Source: Thermocaproicibacter melissae (GTDB taxonomy: Bacteria > Bacillota > Clostridia > Oscillospirales > Acutalibacteraceae). Taken from it: DNA of 64,000 nucleotides. Below the pieces are notes generated by a model. It was not told the origin of the DNA. It did not search any database and saw nothing but the letters and a program-made list of their open reading frames with translations. The stretch is from the NCBI RefSeq assembly GCF_024498295.1, contig NZ_CP101827.1, positions 1,182,001 to 1,246,000 on the forward strand. The letters run 5' to 3'. Within the stretch, counting starts at the first letter, position 1; the number at the start of each line of letters is the position of its first letter. The translations under genes and the position numbers were made by a program. Below, in pieces: positions 1 through 7,624 of this stretch.

Positions 1-875
1 ACCGCAGCATTCTCTCCGTAGCGGCTTGCGCGGATGCAGGCAAGAGCCTTTTCGGCGTCTTCCGCCGCAACCACAGCGACCATCTTGCCCTCGTTGCCCA
101 TGTAAAGCGGGTCAAGGCCTAACACGCCGCAAAAGGCGCGCACTTGGTCGGAAACCGGCAGGGATTCTTCCTGCAGCTCAATGGTGCAGTTCGAAGATGC
201 CGCAAACTCGTTCAAAACGGTACCGAGGCCGCCGCGCGTTACATCGCGCATGGCGTGGATGTGAACGCTGCTCCGCTTCATGGCGTTGACCATCTCCACA
301 AGCGGGGCGCAGTCGCTGACGATGGTGTTTTCAATGCCCATGCGCTTGCTCAAAACAGCCGCATGGTGATCGCCGAGGTTTCCGGAAAGCAGGATGACGT
401 CGCCTTCCCGGCAGTTTTCCGCGCCGATGTCCACGCCCTCCGGGACAAAACCGACACCTGCCGTATTGATGTAGACGCCACCCTTGCCTTCCACGACCTT
501 CGTGTCGCCCGCAACAATGCGCACGCCGGCCTCTTTTGCCGTTTCACTCATCGAGTGTGCAATCTTACGCAGGTCGTCGGTGTCGGCACCTTCTTCCAGA
601 ATGAAGCCGCAGGTGATGTATTTCGGCTCCGCGCCGCTCATCAGCAGGTCGTTTACCGTTCCGCAGATGCACAGACGCCCGATGTCCCCGCCCGGAAAGA
701 AAAGCGGTGTTACAACAAAGCTGTCCGTTGTCAGCGCAATCCGTCCGGAACCGGGAAGCACAGCGGAGTCTTCCATCTTGGAAAGTGTGGGGTCGCTGAA
801 CTCTTTCTCAAATATTGTGCCAATCAGCTCGGAAGTGGACTTTCCGCCGCTTCCGTGCGCCATTGTAATCTTCAT
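1..875 (-). CDS. hypE: HypE, [NiFe]-hydrogenase maturation protein (3' end cut by window edge)
   Basis: HypE dehydrates the thiocarboxamide that HypF places on its C-terminal Cys, giving the thiocyanate that supplies the CN ligands of the [NiFe] active site. About 291 codons are visible. The N-terminus carries the AIR-synthase-type HGSGGK motif, then EDSAVLP, a TTDSFVV segment and a GDTKVVEGKG segment, all typical of HypE. The C-terminal Cys lies outside the window. The start ATG (873-875) overlaps the hypD stop as ATGA, so the genes are translationally coupled. It is the last visible gene of the ech-hyp operon. Function is inferred from family and operon. Confidence 0.93.
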   Translation of the reverse strand, partial: MKITMAHGSGGKSTSELIGTIFEKEFSDPTLSKMEDSAVLPGSGRIALTTDSFVVTPLFFPGGDIGRLCICGTVNDLLMSGAEPKYITCGFILEEGADTDDLRKIAHSMSETAKEAGVRIVAGDTKVVEGKGGVYINTAGVGFVPEGVDIGAENCREGDVILLSGNLGDHHAAVLSKRMGIENTIVSDCAPLVEMVNAMKRSSVHIHAMRDVTRGGLGTVLNEFAASSNCTIELQEESLPVSDQVRAFCGVLGLDPLYMGNEGKMVAVVAAEDAEKALACIRASRYGENAA

Positions 876-1912
876 TTGGAACCTCTCCCGCTGATGTAAT
901 AATTGTAGCAGCTGCCTTCCTGCGAAACCATGCAGGCGCCCTGCGGCGTCTGCGGTGTGCATACTCTTCCGAAAAGCGGGCACTGCGTCGGCGACACCGC
1001 GCCCGTAAGTACTTTGGCACAACGGCAATTTGTGTTGAAGCTGTGGTCTTGCAGCAATCCGTCGCTTCCGGCATCAAACATGGCATATTCGCCGTGCAGG
1101 CGCAGGCCAGAATCCGGAATCACGCCCATGCCCCTCCACGCGGCGGGGCACGGTTCAAAGCAATCCGCCATGGCGCGAAGCGCTTCTTCGTTTCCGTTCT
1201 CCGTGACGACCGACGGGTAAAGATTCATGACACGCGGCATCCCGCGCAGCTTCACCAACGCATAAATCGTTTCGAGCAGCTGTCCGCCCTCAAAGCCGGA
1301 AACGACAAATGGGATGTTATACTTTTTGGCTAATGGTTCATATATTTTCCAACCGGTAATAACGCTGACATGACCCGGAGCAATGAAGCCGTCTATCCCA
1401 CCCTGGTTGGCGCATACCCAGTCGAGGACGGGCGGCATAACCTTCAAGGAGGTCAGCAGGCGGAAATTCTTGATTTCCTTCTGCAAGGCCTCCTGCAGGA
1501 GCGAGGCATAAACGGCAGCCGTGGTCTCAAACCCAACCGCAGCAAAAACGCAGGTAAGCTGCGGGTTCTCCTCCGCGTAGCGCAAGGCGTCAAGCGGAGA
1601 GTAAACCATGCGAACGCTTCCCCCGGCAGCCTTCGCGTCGTTCAGGTTGCGCTCGGTACCCGGCACACGCATGAGGTCGCCGAACGTCAGAACAATCGTA
1701 TTCGGCTGCATGCAAAGTTCCGTGAGGCGATCGATGTAAGCGGTTACCGTAACGCAGACCGGGCAGCCCGGCCCGGAAATCAGCTGGATGTTCGGCGAAA
1801 GCATACAGACGATTCCGTTTTTGGAGATGGAAGCCGTGTGGGTCCCGCAGACTTCCATCAGACGGACCTTCGGCCCGTCATAATTTTTCAAAAATGTGCG
1901 GATATCGGTCAT
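872..1912 (-). CDS. hypD: HypD, hydrogenase Fe(CN)2CO scaffold protein
   Basis: HypD is the iron-sulfur scaffold that, with HypC, carries the Fe(CN)2(CO) group during [NiFe]-hydrogenase maturation. The 346-residue product matches the usual family length. Visible landmarks are the N-terminal MEVCGTHT motif with the conserved Cys, the GPGCPVCVT motif, the APGHVSVITG motif and a C-terminal Cys-rich part that holds the 4Fe-4S ligands. It overlaps hypC upstream and hypE downstream by ATGA junctions, so hypC-hypD-hypE form a tightly coupled block. Confidence 0.96.
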   Translation of the reverse strand: MTDIRTFLKNYDGPKVRLMEVCGTHTASISKNGIVCMLSPNIQLISGPGCPVCVTVTAYIDRLTELCMQPNTIVLTFGDLMRVPGTERNLNDAKAAGGSVRMVYSPLDALRYAEENPQLTCVFAAVGFETTAAVYASLLQEALQKEIKNFRLLTSLKVMPPVLDWVCANQGGIDGFIAPGHVSVITGWKIYEPLAKKYNIPFVVSGFEGGQLLETIYALVKLRGMPRVMNLYPSVVTENGNEEALRAMADCFEPCPAAWRGMGVIPDSGLRLHGEYAMFDAGSDGLLQDHSFNTNCRCAKVLTGAVSPTQCPLFGRVCTPQTPQGACMVSQEGSCYNYYISGRGSK

Positions 1913-2121
1913 ATTTCCTCCAGCTCTCGAAACAGTTCACGCATCTGTTCGCCTTCTTCCGGAGAAAGCACCTGAAGAATACAGCCGGCATGAACCAGAA
2001 CATTATCCCCCGGCTTTACATGGACAAGGCCGGCGTCGGCCTCCACGAGATTTCCGCTGAAATCTACCGTGGCGTGTCTACCTTTTAATTTAACAACCCT
2101 ACCGGGCAATGCAACGCACAT
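1909..2121 (-). CDS. hypC: HypC, hydrogenase maturation chaperone
   Basis: A small (70-residue) HypC/HypG family chaperone that binds the Fe(CN)2CO moiety with HypD and delivers it to the hydrogenase large subunit. The start was chosen so that the protein begins MCVALPG: Cys2 must be N-terminal after Met removal because it is the iron ligand. The open frame runs 18 codons further upstream, but those residues do not belong to the family. It has the usual beta-barrel pattern (VVKLKG, VKPGDNVLVHAG). It overlaps hypD by 4 nt and follows hypF by 23 nt. Confidence 0.95.
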   Translation of the reverse strand: MCVALPGRVVKLKGRHATVDFSGNLVEADAGLVHVKPGDNVLVHAGCILQVLSPEEGEQMRELFRELEEI

Positions 2122-2144
2122 TCTAAACCTCCGTTTCGCGTTGG

Positions 2145-4406
2145 TCAGCCGTTTTGCAGACGTGCACAGATCCACGCCTGACCTAGGCTGATGCCCCCGT
2201 CATTCGACGGGACAATTTGATTGGTGTAAACTTTAAATCCGTCTTTTTCCAGACGGTTGAAACATTCGTTGGAAAGCAAAAGATTGGCAAAGACCCCGCC
2301 GCTCAAAGCAACGCGGTTCTCCCCCGTTCTTTCGCGGATTTTAAGGCAGATATTCTCTGCCATCTCCGCAATCGCCAGATGGAACCCAAGCGCCGCAGAT
2401 TCCGCGTCAGCTCCGCTTTCGGAAGCGTGAATCAACTGACGGGCGAAATCCGCCTGGTCGGCTGTCAAACGTCCGTTCTCGCCCTGCGTAATGCGGAACC
2501 GGAACGGATATGGTTCTTTTCCCTTTGCAAGCGCCGAAGCCGCCGCATTTTCCAGCGCAATCGGGCACTCACCCTCATAGCCGTTTCTTTCGCGGATGCC
2601 GAAAATCGCCGCGGCTGCATCAAAGAGACGGCCCATGCTGGAGGAAGTAAAGGTATTGATTCCGCCTGCAACGGCCGCCGAAACGAGAGGCAGCGCGGGA
2701 CTTCCGCCCTTTGTTTCTCCCGAAGCGATGCGGTAGCAATCGGCTGTTTGAGCGGCATTTTTCGCCGCTTCATCACCGCCGCAAAGCGTGATGCCGCTTA
2801 GGCAGCCGGCACGCTCAAACGCAGCGCCGCGGCAGAGAAGAAATTCCCCGCCCCACACCGTGCCGTCGGTGCCGTAACCAGTGCCGTCAAACACCACACC
2901 GATGCAGCTTTCCAGATGATGCTCCGCCATAACAGAGGCCGCATGGGCGTGATGGTGCTGAACCGAAACCGGTTTGCTAAGCCCAAGCCGCTCCGCTTCA
3001 GACTTTGCAAGCTGTGAGGAAAAGTAGCGAGGATGAAGGTCGCAGGCAACCATCGCCGGCGTGATGCCGAAGATTTGCTCCATGCGGGCGATGCCCTCAC
3101 GGTAGTTCCTCTGCACGCCAAAGCTCTCAAGGTCGCCGAAATACTGGCTTAGATACGCCCGGTCTCCCGAAAGAAGGCAGAAACAGCTCTTCAAGTCGCC
3201 GCCTGCGGCGAACACCGCACGTTTTGTCGGTTTGTCCAAAAGAATCGGCAGCGGCACATATCCCCTGCTGCGGCGAATGAGCTGCGGCTTTCCGCGGAAC
3301 ACGCGGGAGACGGAATCATCGAGCGGATTTAGGATCTCTCTTGTATTATACAGTACCCCGTCAAGGTACGGTGATTTCATGGCAAAAACATCCTCATCGC
3401 GCACAAGAATCGGCTCTGTGGTAAGGTTCGCACTCGTGGCGATGAGCGGGCCGCATTCTTTTGTCAGAATCTGATGCAAACCCGTATAAGGAAGGAACGC
3501 GCCGATAAAGCGGCTGTCTCCGCTGACGGACGGGCAAAAAATCTCCGCCGTTTTTCGCAGAAGGACAATCGGCCGTGCGGCGGAACGAAGCAGTTTCTCT
3601 TCTTCCGAAGATACTTCGCAGCACTCACGGACCGACGCAACCGACGGGAACATGACGGCGAACGGTTTTTTCTCCCGCCCCTTGAGCAGGCGCAGCCTTT
3701 CGACGGTCTTTGGAAGGAACGGGGAACAAACAAACTGGTAGCCGCCCACGCCCTTCAGGGCAAGCACGGCGCCGTTTTTCAGTAGCTGAGTTGCAAGGCG
3801 CAAAGCCTCTTCCTTCTCGCATTTCTTGCCGTCCGCGCCGCAGTATAGGAGCTGCGGCCCACAGTCGTGGCAGGAAATGGTCTGCGCATGGCGTCTTCTT
3901 CCCTTAGCGTATTCTTTTTCACACGCGCTGCACATCGGGAACTCGCGCATGGTCGTCTGAGGCCTGTCATAAGGCAGACCTGTGATGATGCTGTAACGCG
4001 GTCCGCAGGAAGCGCAGCTGATAAACGGATAGCGGTAGCGCCGATTTTTCGGGTCTTCCAGCTCACGCGCACATTCTTCACACATGGGAAGGTCCGGCGG
4101 GATGAGCGGAGGCTCCGAGGAAGAAGTGGGTCTTTCGCCGCTTTCCGCAATGCGGAAACCGTCGAATTTCTCTTCTTCCGCCTGTTGCACTTCCACGCGA
4201 AGGACAAAGGCGCCTTCCGGGGCTTCTCGGCGAAGCCGTTCCGTAAATTTTTTCAGGTTTTGCGGATTGCCGGAGGCACTGATTTCGACAATGCCTCCGC
4301 AATTTCTCACAAAACCGGAAATGCCGGCCTCTTCCGCAAGGCCGGCTACAAAAGGTCGATATCCGACCCCCTGTACAATTCCGAAAACCGTAATGTGAAC
4401 GGTCAT
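2145..4406 (-). CDS. hypF: HypF, carbamoyltransferase for hydrogenase cyanide ligand synthesis
   Basis: HypF uses carbamoyl phosphate and ATP to carbamoylate the C-terminal Cys of HypE, the first step in making the CN ligands. Domains seen in the 753 residues: an N-terminal acylphosphatase domain (VFGIVQGVGYRPF), two zinc-finger-like blocks with paired CxxC motifs between roughly residues 105 and 185, a YrdC-like nucleotide-binding domain in the middle (LKGVGGYQFVC), and a C-terminal Kae1-like domain with the HHHAHAASVMAEH metal-binding motif and an LSGGVFAN motif near the end. Length is normal. It lies just downstream of echF, in the same direction. Confidence 0.96.
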   Translation of the reverse strand: MTVHITVFGIVQGVGYRPFVAGLAEEAGISGFVRNCGGIVEISASGNPQNLKKFTERLRREAPEGAFVLRVEVQQAEEEKFDGFRIAESGERPTSSSEPPLIPPDLPMCEECARELEDPKNRRYRYPFISCASCGPRYSIITGLPYDRPQTTMREFPMCSACEKEYAKGRRRHAQTISCHDCGPQLLYCGADGKKCEKEEALRLATQLLKNGAVLALKGVGGYQFVCSPFLPKTVERLRLLKGREKKPFAVMFPSVASVRECCEVSSEEEKLLRSAARPIVLLRKTAEIFCPSVSGDSRFIGAFLPYTGLHQILTKECGPLIATSANLTTEPILVRDEDVFAMKSPYLDGVLYNTREILNPLDDSVSRVFRGKPQLIRRSRGYVPLPILLDKPTKRAVFAAGGDLKSCFCLLSGDRAYLSQYFGDLESFGVQRNYREGIARMEQIFGITPAMVACDLHPRYFSSQLAKSEAERLGLSKPVSVQHHHAHAASVMAEHHLESCIGVVFDGTGYGTDGTVWGGEFLLCRGAAFERAGCLSGITLCGGDEAAKNAAQTADCYRIASGETKGGSPALPLVSAAVAGGINTFTSSSMGRLFDAAAAIFGIRERNGYEGECPIALENAAASALAKGKEPYPFRFRITQGENGRLTADQADFARQLIHASESGADAESAALGFHLAIAEMAENICLKIRERTGENRVALSGGVFANLLLSNECFNRLEKDGFKVYTNQIVPSNDGGISLGQAWICARLQNG

Positions 4407-4424
4407 TATAACTCCAAACTCAGG

Positions 4425-4823
4425 TTATGCCTGTTTTGCAGCATCGGCAGCCGGCTTTGCCGGTTGAGCCGCCGGTGCAGGCTGTTCCGGTTTCACGAAG
4501 GTATCTGTTTTCTTTTCCGCGTCCGGCTGCGTGTAAGTCTGCTTCATGGAAAGGCATTTCTTCGGGCAGCTTTCCACGCAATAGCCGCACTGAATGCAGC
4601 TGAAACGGCTGATGGACCAAGTCTTTCCCGTGCGGTCAACCGTTATGGCGCCGGTCGGGCATTTCTTGGAGCAGAGCCCGCAGAGGATGCAGACATCCAT
4701 ATTGTTTTCGATATGTCCGCGCGTGCGCTCGGCATATTTGCGGGGCTGCTGCGGATACGGGCGAGTTGCCGGCTTGGAAAACAGATTCTTCAATTCAGTT
4801 TTCACAAACGAAAAATAACTCAT
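4425..4823 (-). CDS. echF: EchF, two-[4Fe-4S] ferredoxin-type hydrogenase subunit
   Basis: Polyferredoxin-like subunit of an Ech hydrogenase, the entry point for electrons from reduced ferredoxin. Two CxxCxxCxxxCP clusters are visible (Cys 45/48/51/55 and 76/79/82/86), spaced as in NuoI/EchF. The start at 4823 is preferred over a codon 30 nt upstream because a GAGAGGTGAG ribosome binding site precedes it. The last ~30 residues form an unusual Pro/Ala/Gln/Lys-rich tail that is not part of the ferredoxin fold; its role is unknown. Spacing to echE is 5 nt. Confidence 0.92.
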   Translation of the reverse strand: MSYFSFVKTELKNLFSKPATRPYPQQPRKYAERTRGHIENNMDVCILCGLCSKKCPTGAITVDRTGKTWSISRFSCIQCGYCVESCPKKCLSMKQTYTQPDAEKKTDTFVKPEQPAPAAQPAKPAADAAKQA

Positions 4824-4828
4824 ATTTC

Positions 4829-5908
4829 TCACCTCTCGGTGCAGCTGATGCACGGGTCAATTGTCAGAATCAGCATCGGGACGTCAGCAAGCTGGCAGCC
4901 CTTCAGCATTTCGAGCATCGGCGGAATATTCGCAAAAGTAGGAGTGCGGATGCGCAGGCGGTCGAGGAACTTTGTTCCGTTCGCCTTGACATAGTACAGC
5001 GCCTCGCCGCGGGGTTGCTCAACGCGCATCATGTATTCGCCGTTCGGGAAACCCTTTACCGGCACCGCAACATCGCCTTCCGGAATCTTTGCGACAACCT
5101 GACGGATAATGTCAATGGACTGGAAGAGTTCGTTGATGCGGACGACTGTACGGGCATAGCTGTCGCCGATATCGCTTGTAACCGGCTCGAAGTCAATGTC
5201 GCCGTAAGCGAGGTATCCGGTGGTGCGGATATCGTAAGGAACACCGCTTGCACGCAGGAACGGTCCTACAGCGCCGAGCTCATGCGCCTTCTCTTTGGAG
5301 AGGACACCTACGCCGTCAAGACGGGAACGGACTGCGCTGTCGTTGAGGAACGTGCGCGCCATTTCGCGGATTTCCGGCTCCATTTTGTCCAGCTCCTCCA
5401 CGAAGCCGCGGAGCATGGCGTTATCCACGTCTTTGCGCTGACCGCCGATTTTGTTGACTGAAGAGATCAGGCGGCCGCCTGTGGAAGCCTCAGACATATC
5501 GAGGATTTTCTCGCGAAGTCTCCAAGACTGCATGAAAAGGCTTTCAAAGCCAAAGCCGTCCGCCAGAAGACCGAGCCACAGCAGGTGGCTGTGCAGACGG
5601 GACAGCTCACACCACACGGTGCGAAGATATTTTGCTCTCTCAGGAATCTCAACGTTCATAATGTGCTCAATTGCCGCGCAGTAGGACATTCCGTGCATAT
5701 AGCTGCAGATACCGCAAGTACGCTCGGCAACAAAAGCCATTTCGTTGAAATCTTTTTTCTCCACCAGTTTTTCGAGGCCTCTGTGCACAAAACCGATGGA
5801 GGGAATTGCCTCAACCACTTTTTCGTCTTCCAGAACGAGGTCCAGATGAATCGGCTCCGGCAGAACCGGGTGGTGAGGACCAAAAGGAACGACACTCCGT
5901 TTACTCAT
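4829..5908 (-). CDS. echE: EchE, [NiFe]-hydrogenase large (catalytic) subunit
   Basis: Large subunit carrying the NiFe active site of a group 4 membrane-bound hydrogenase, related to NuoD. The N-terminal L1 motif RTCGICSYMH supplies Cys65 and Cys68; the C-terminal motif DPCISC supplies Cys353 and Cys356. The protein ends three residues after the last Cys (TER). There is therefore no C-terminal peptide to be cleaved, as I recall for Ech and CooH enzymes, and no maturation protease gene is present here. The gene lies between echD and echF in the canonical order. It reduces protons with ferredoxin electrons and is thought to pump ions through EchA/EchB. Confidence 0.95.
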   Translation of the reverse strand: MSKRSVVPFGPHHPVLPEPIHLDLVLEDEKVVEAIPSIGFVHRGLEKLVEKKDFNEMAFVAERTCGICSYMHGMSYCAAIEHIMNVEIPERAKYLRTVWCELSRLHSHLLWLGLLADGFGFESLFMQSWRLREKILDMSEASTGGRLISSVNKIGGQRKDVDNAMLRGFVEELDKMEPEIREMARTFLNDSAVRSRLDGVGVLSKEKAHELGAVGPFLRASGVPYDIRTTGYLAYGDIDFEPVTSDIGDSYARTVVRINELFQSIDIIRQVVAKIPEGDVAVPVKGFPNGEYMMRVEQPRGEALYYVKANGTKFLDRLRIRTPTFANIPPMLEMLKGCQLADVPMLILTIDPCISCTER

Positions 5909-5922
5909 TTGGCACTCCTCCT

Positions 5923-6273
5923 TCAGTGATAAGGTGTTGGTTCGGCTGTGCGGTAAAGGCCACCGTGGTAATCGATCGTCATAAACTCAACCGGTACGCC
6001 GAAAAGATCGTGAATTTCATTTTCATAAAAGAACGCTGCGGGGAAAATGTGACTGATGCTCTCGAGTTTGTCACCTGCGGAAACAGAAAGATGCAAGTGG
6101 AGCAAATCGTAGTTTTTCCCGAAAGTATAGAGGATATCGTAACCGTTTTCCACTTTGGTGCTACACATCTGAGCCAGGCGATAGCCTTCCGCTTTCAGAC
6201 GGGTTGCTTCCGTGAGCAGGTTCTCTTTTTCGATTTGCCTGACTTCAACATTGACGGAATTCTTTTCAGACAT
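5923..6273 (-). CDS. echD: EchD, NuoC-like hydrogenase subunit
   Basis: Small soluble subunit related to the 30-kDa (NuoC) subunit of complex I. The clearest family signature is the ENEIHDLFGVPVEF segment near the C-terminus. The start at 6273 (MSEKN) follows a GGAAGGAGGGG ribosome binding site; an open extension of 22 codons overlaps echC further and is unlikely to be translated. It overlaps the end of echC by 8 nt. No redox cofactor ligands are visible, as expected for this subunit. Confidence 0.9.
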   Translation of the reverse strand: MSEKNSVNVEVRQIEKENLLTEATRLKAEGYRLAQMCSTKVENGYDILYTFGKNYDLLHLHLSVSAGDKLESISHIFPAAFFYENEIHDLFGVPVEFMTIDYHGGLYRTAEPTPYH

Positions 6274-6724
6274 GTTCAGCCCCTCCTTCCGTGGCTTCAA
6301 CCAAATCCATCTGCTCACGCTTCTTGTCGAGCAGAGCAATGGCTTTCACCACGCCGTCGATGATTGCTTCCGGGCGAGCTGCGCAGCCCGGGACATAAAT
6401 GTCGACCGGAATGACTTTATCAACTCCGCCGAGAATGTTGTAGCAATCTTTGAAGATACCGCCGTCGCAGGCGCAGATGCCTACTGCAACAACGACCTTC
6501 GGATCCGGCATCTGGTCATAAAGCTGTTTCACGACATCCTTGTTCTGATCATTGATGCCGCCGGTGATCAGGAAGATGTCGGCATGTTTCGGGTTGCCTG
6601 TATTCACAACGCCAAAACGTTCCACGTCATAGACGGGCGTTGTCGCGGCCAGCACCTCGATGTCGCAGCCGTTGCAGCTGGAACCATCGTAATGCAGGAG
6701 CCACGGTGATTTAGACATTTTCAT
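6266..6724 (-). CDS. echC: EchC, [NiFe]-hydrogenase small subunit (NuoB-like)
   Basis: Small subunit holding the proximal [4Fe-4S] cluster next to the NiFe site. Cluster ligands seen are Cys17 and Cys20 (SSCNGCD), a Cys in VGICACDGG (about residue 84) and Cys114 in the YVPGC motif, the pattern shared with NuoB and other group 4 small subunits. Length (152 residues) fits Ech-type small subunits. It is a soluble peripheral-arm protein encoded between the two membrane subunits and echD/E/F. Confidence 0.94.
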   Translation of the reverse strand: MKMSKSPWLLHYDGSSCNGCDIEVLAATTPVYDVERFGVVNTGNPKHADIFLITGGINDQNKDVVKQLYDQMPDPKVVVAVGICACDGGIFKDCYNILGGVDKVIPVDIYVPGCAARPEAIIDGVVKAIALLDKKREQMDLVEATEGGAEHV

Positions 6725-6742
6725 GGTTGCACGTCACCTTCC

Positions 6743-7624
6743 TTAATGAATCGCGTTGACAAACAATGTCGCCAGCAGGTTGATGCCGCCGAAGATCAGC
6801 GTGACAATCCACGCGGAGCGGAACATGGCATCCCACTTAACGCGTGGGAAAACATTGTCGATGAGAATTTCAAGGAAAAAGCTCAGCAGGCAAACGACTA
6901 CTGCAGCAAGAATACTCCACGGATTGCGGTTCAAAATAAACAGTGCAATGTAAGCGAGGAGCAGAACCTGTTCATACCACTCAGAAAGCTCAATCAGCGC
7001 ATAAACGTTACCCGTGAGGTCCGTTGTTGTTCCCTTGACCATTTCCTGGTGAGCATGGTGGGAAGTGCTCAGGTCAAACGGAGACTTGCGGAGCTTAATC
7101 GTCAGGATGAAGAGGAAACCGATGAACATACCGGGCAGGTAAGCAATCGGAGAGATGTCCGTGCTGACGATATCGCTGACCATAAAGCTTCCCGTCACAC
7201 GGTAGAAGCCGATGGTTGCAATCAGAATCATCGGTTCGGTGCACATTGCCTGCAGCATTTCACGCTGAACGCCCATGGAGCTGAACGGGGAGTTCGCGGA
7301 GAACGCAGCCATCATGAAGAAGGTTTCACCGAGCGTGAGCGCAAAGAAAGCAAGAAGCAAATCTCCGCCCGCGAAGAACAGGCAGCCCGTGAACACGGTG
7401 AAAAGTACATATCCGCCGATGAGGAACACTTGGAACTTATTCACAATAAGCGACTGCTTGTTGAAAAGCTTTGCAAGGTCATAAAACGGCTGCAAAAGCG
7501 GAGGGCCCTGCCTGCCCTGTAACCTTGCGGAAATCTTGCGGTCAAGGCCTGAGAGCAGACCGCCGACAAACGGCGCGAGGACAAGGAAAAGAACAACTCT
7601 CAGAATTGTCATCCATACTTCCAT
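6743..7624 (-). CDS. echB: EchB, NuoH-like membrane subunit
   Basis: Integral membrane subunit homologous to NuoH (ND1) that anchors the hydrogenase arm to the proton/sodium-pumping antiporter subunit. It has about eight hydrophobic helices in 293 residues. Family segments include the N-terminal FVGGLLSGLDRKISARLQGRQGPP and an internal KLRKSPFDLSTSHHAHQE segment at a NuoH conserved loop. Its start codon and the echA stop share position 7624, so expression is coupled. Confidence 0.93.
   Translation of the reverse strand: MEVWMTILRVVLFLVLAPFVGGLLSGLDRKISARLQGRQGPPLLQPFYDLAKLFNKQSLIVNKFQVFLIGGYVLFTVFTGCLFFAGGDLLLAFFALTLGETFFMMAAFSANSPFSSMGVQREMLQAMCTEPMILIATIGFYRVTGSFMVSDIVSTDISPIAYLPGMFIGFLFILTIKLRKSPFDLSTSHHAHQEMVKGTTTDLTGNVYALIELSEWYEQVLLLAYIALFILNRNPWSILAAVVVCLLSFFLEILIDNVFPRVKWDAMFRSAWIVTLIFGGINLLATLFVNAIH

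Noticed and set aside
3867-4994. Open frame of 375 codons on the plus strand
   Set aside because: Antisense to hypF and echF, both unambiguous; the composition is low-complexity Arg/Phe/Leu.
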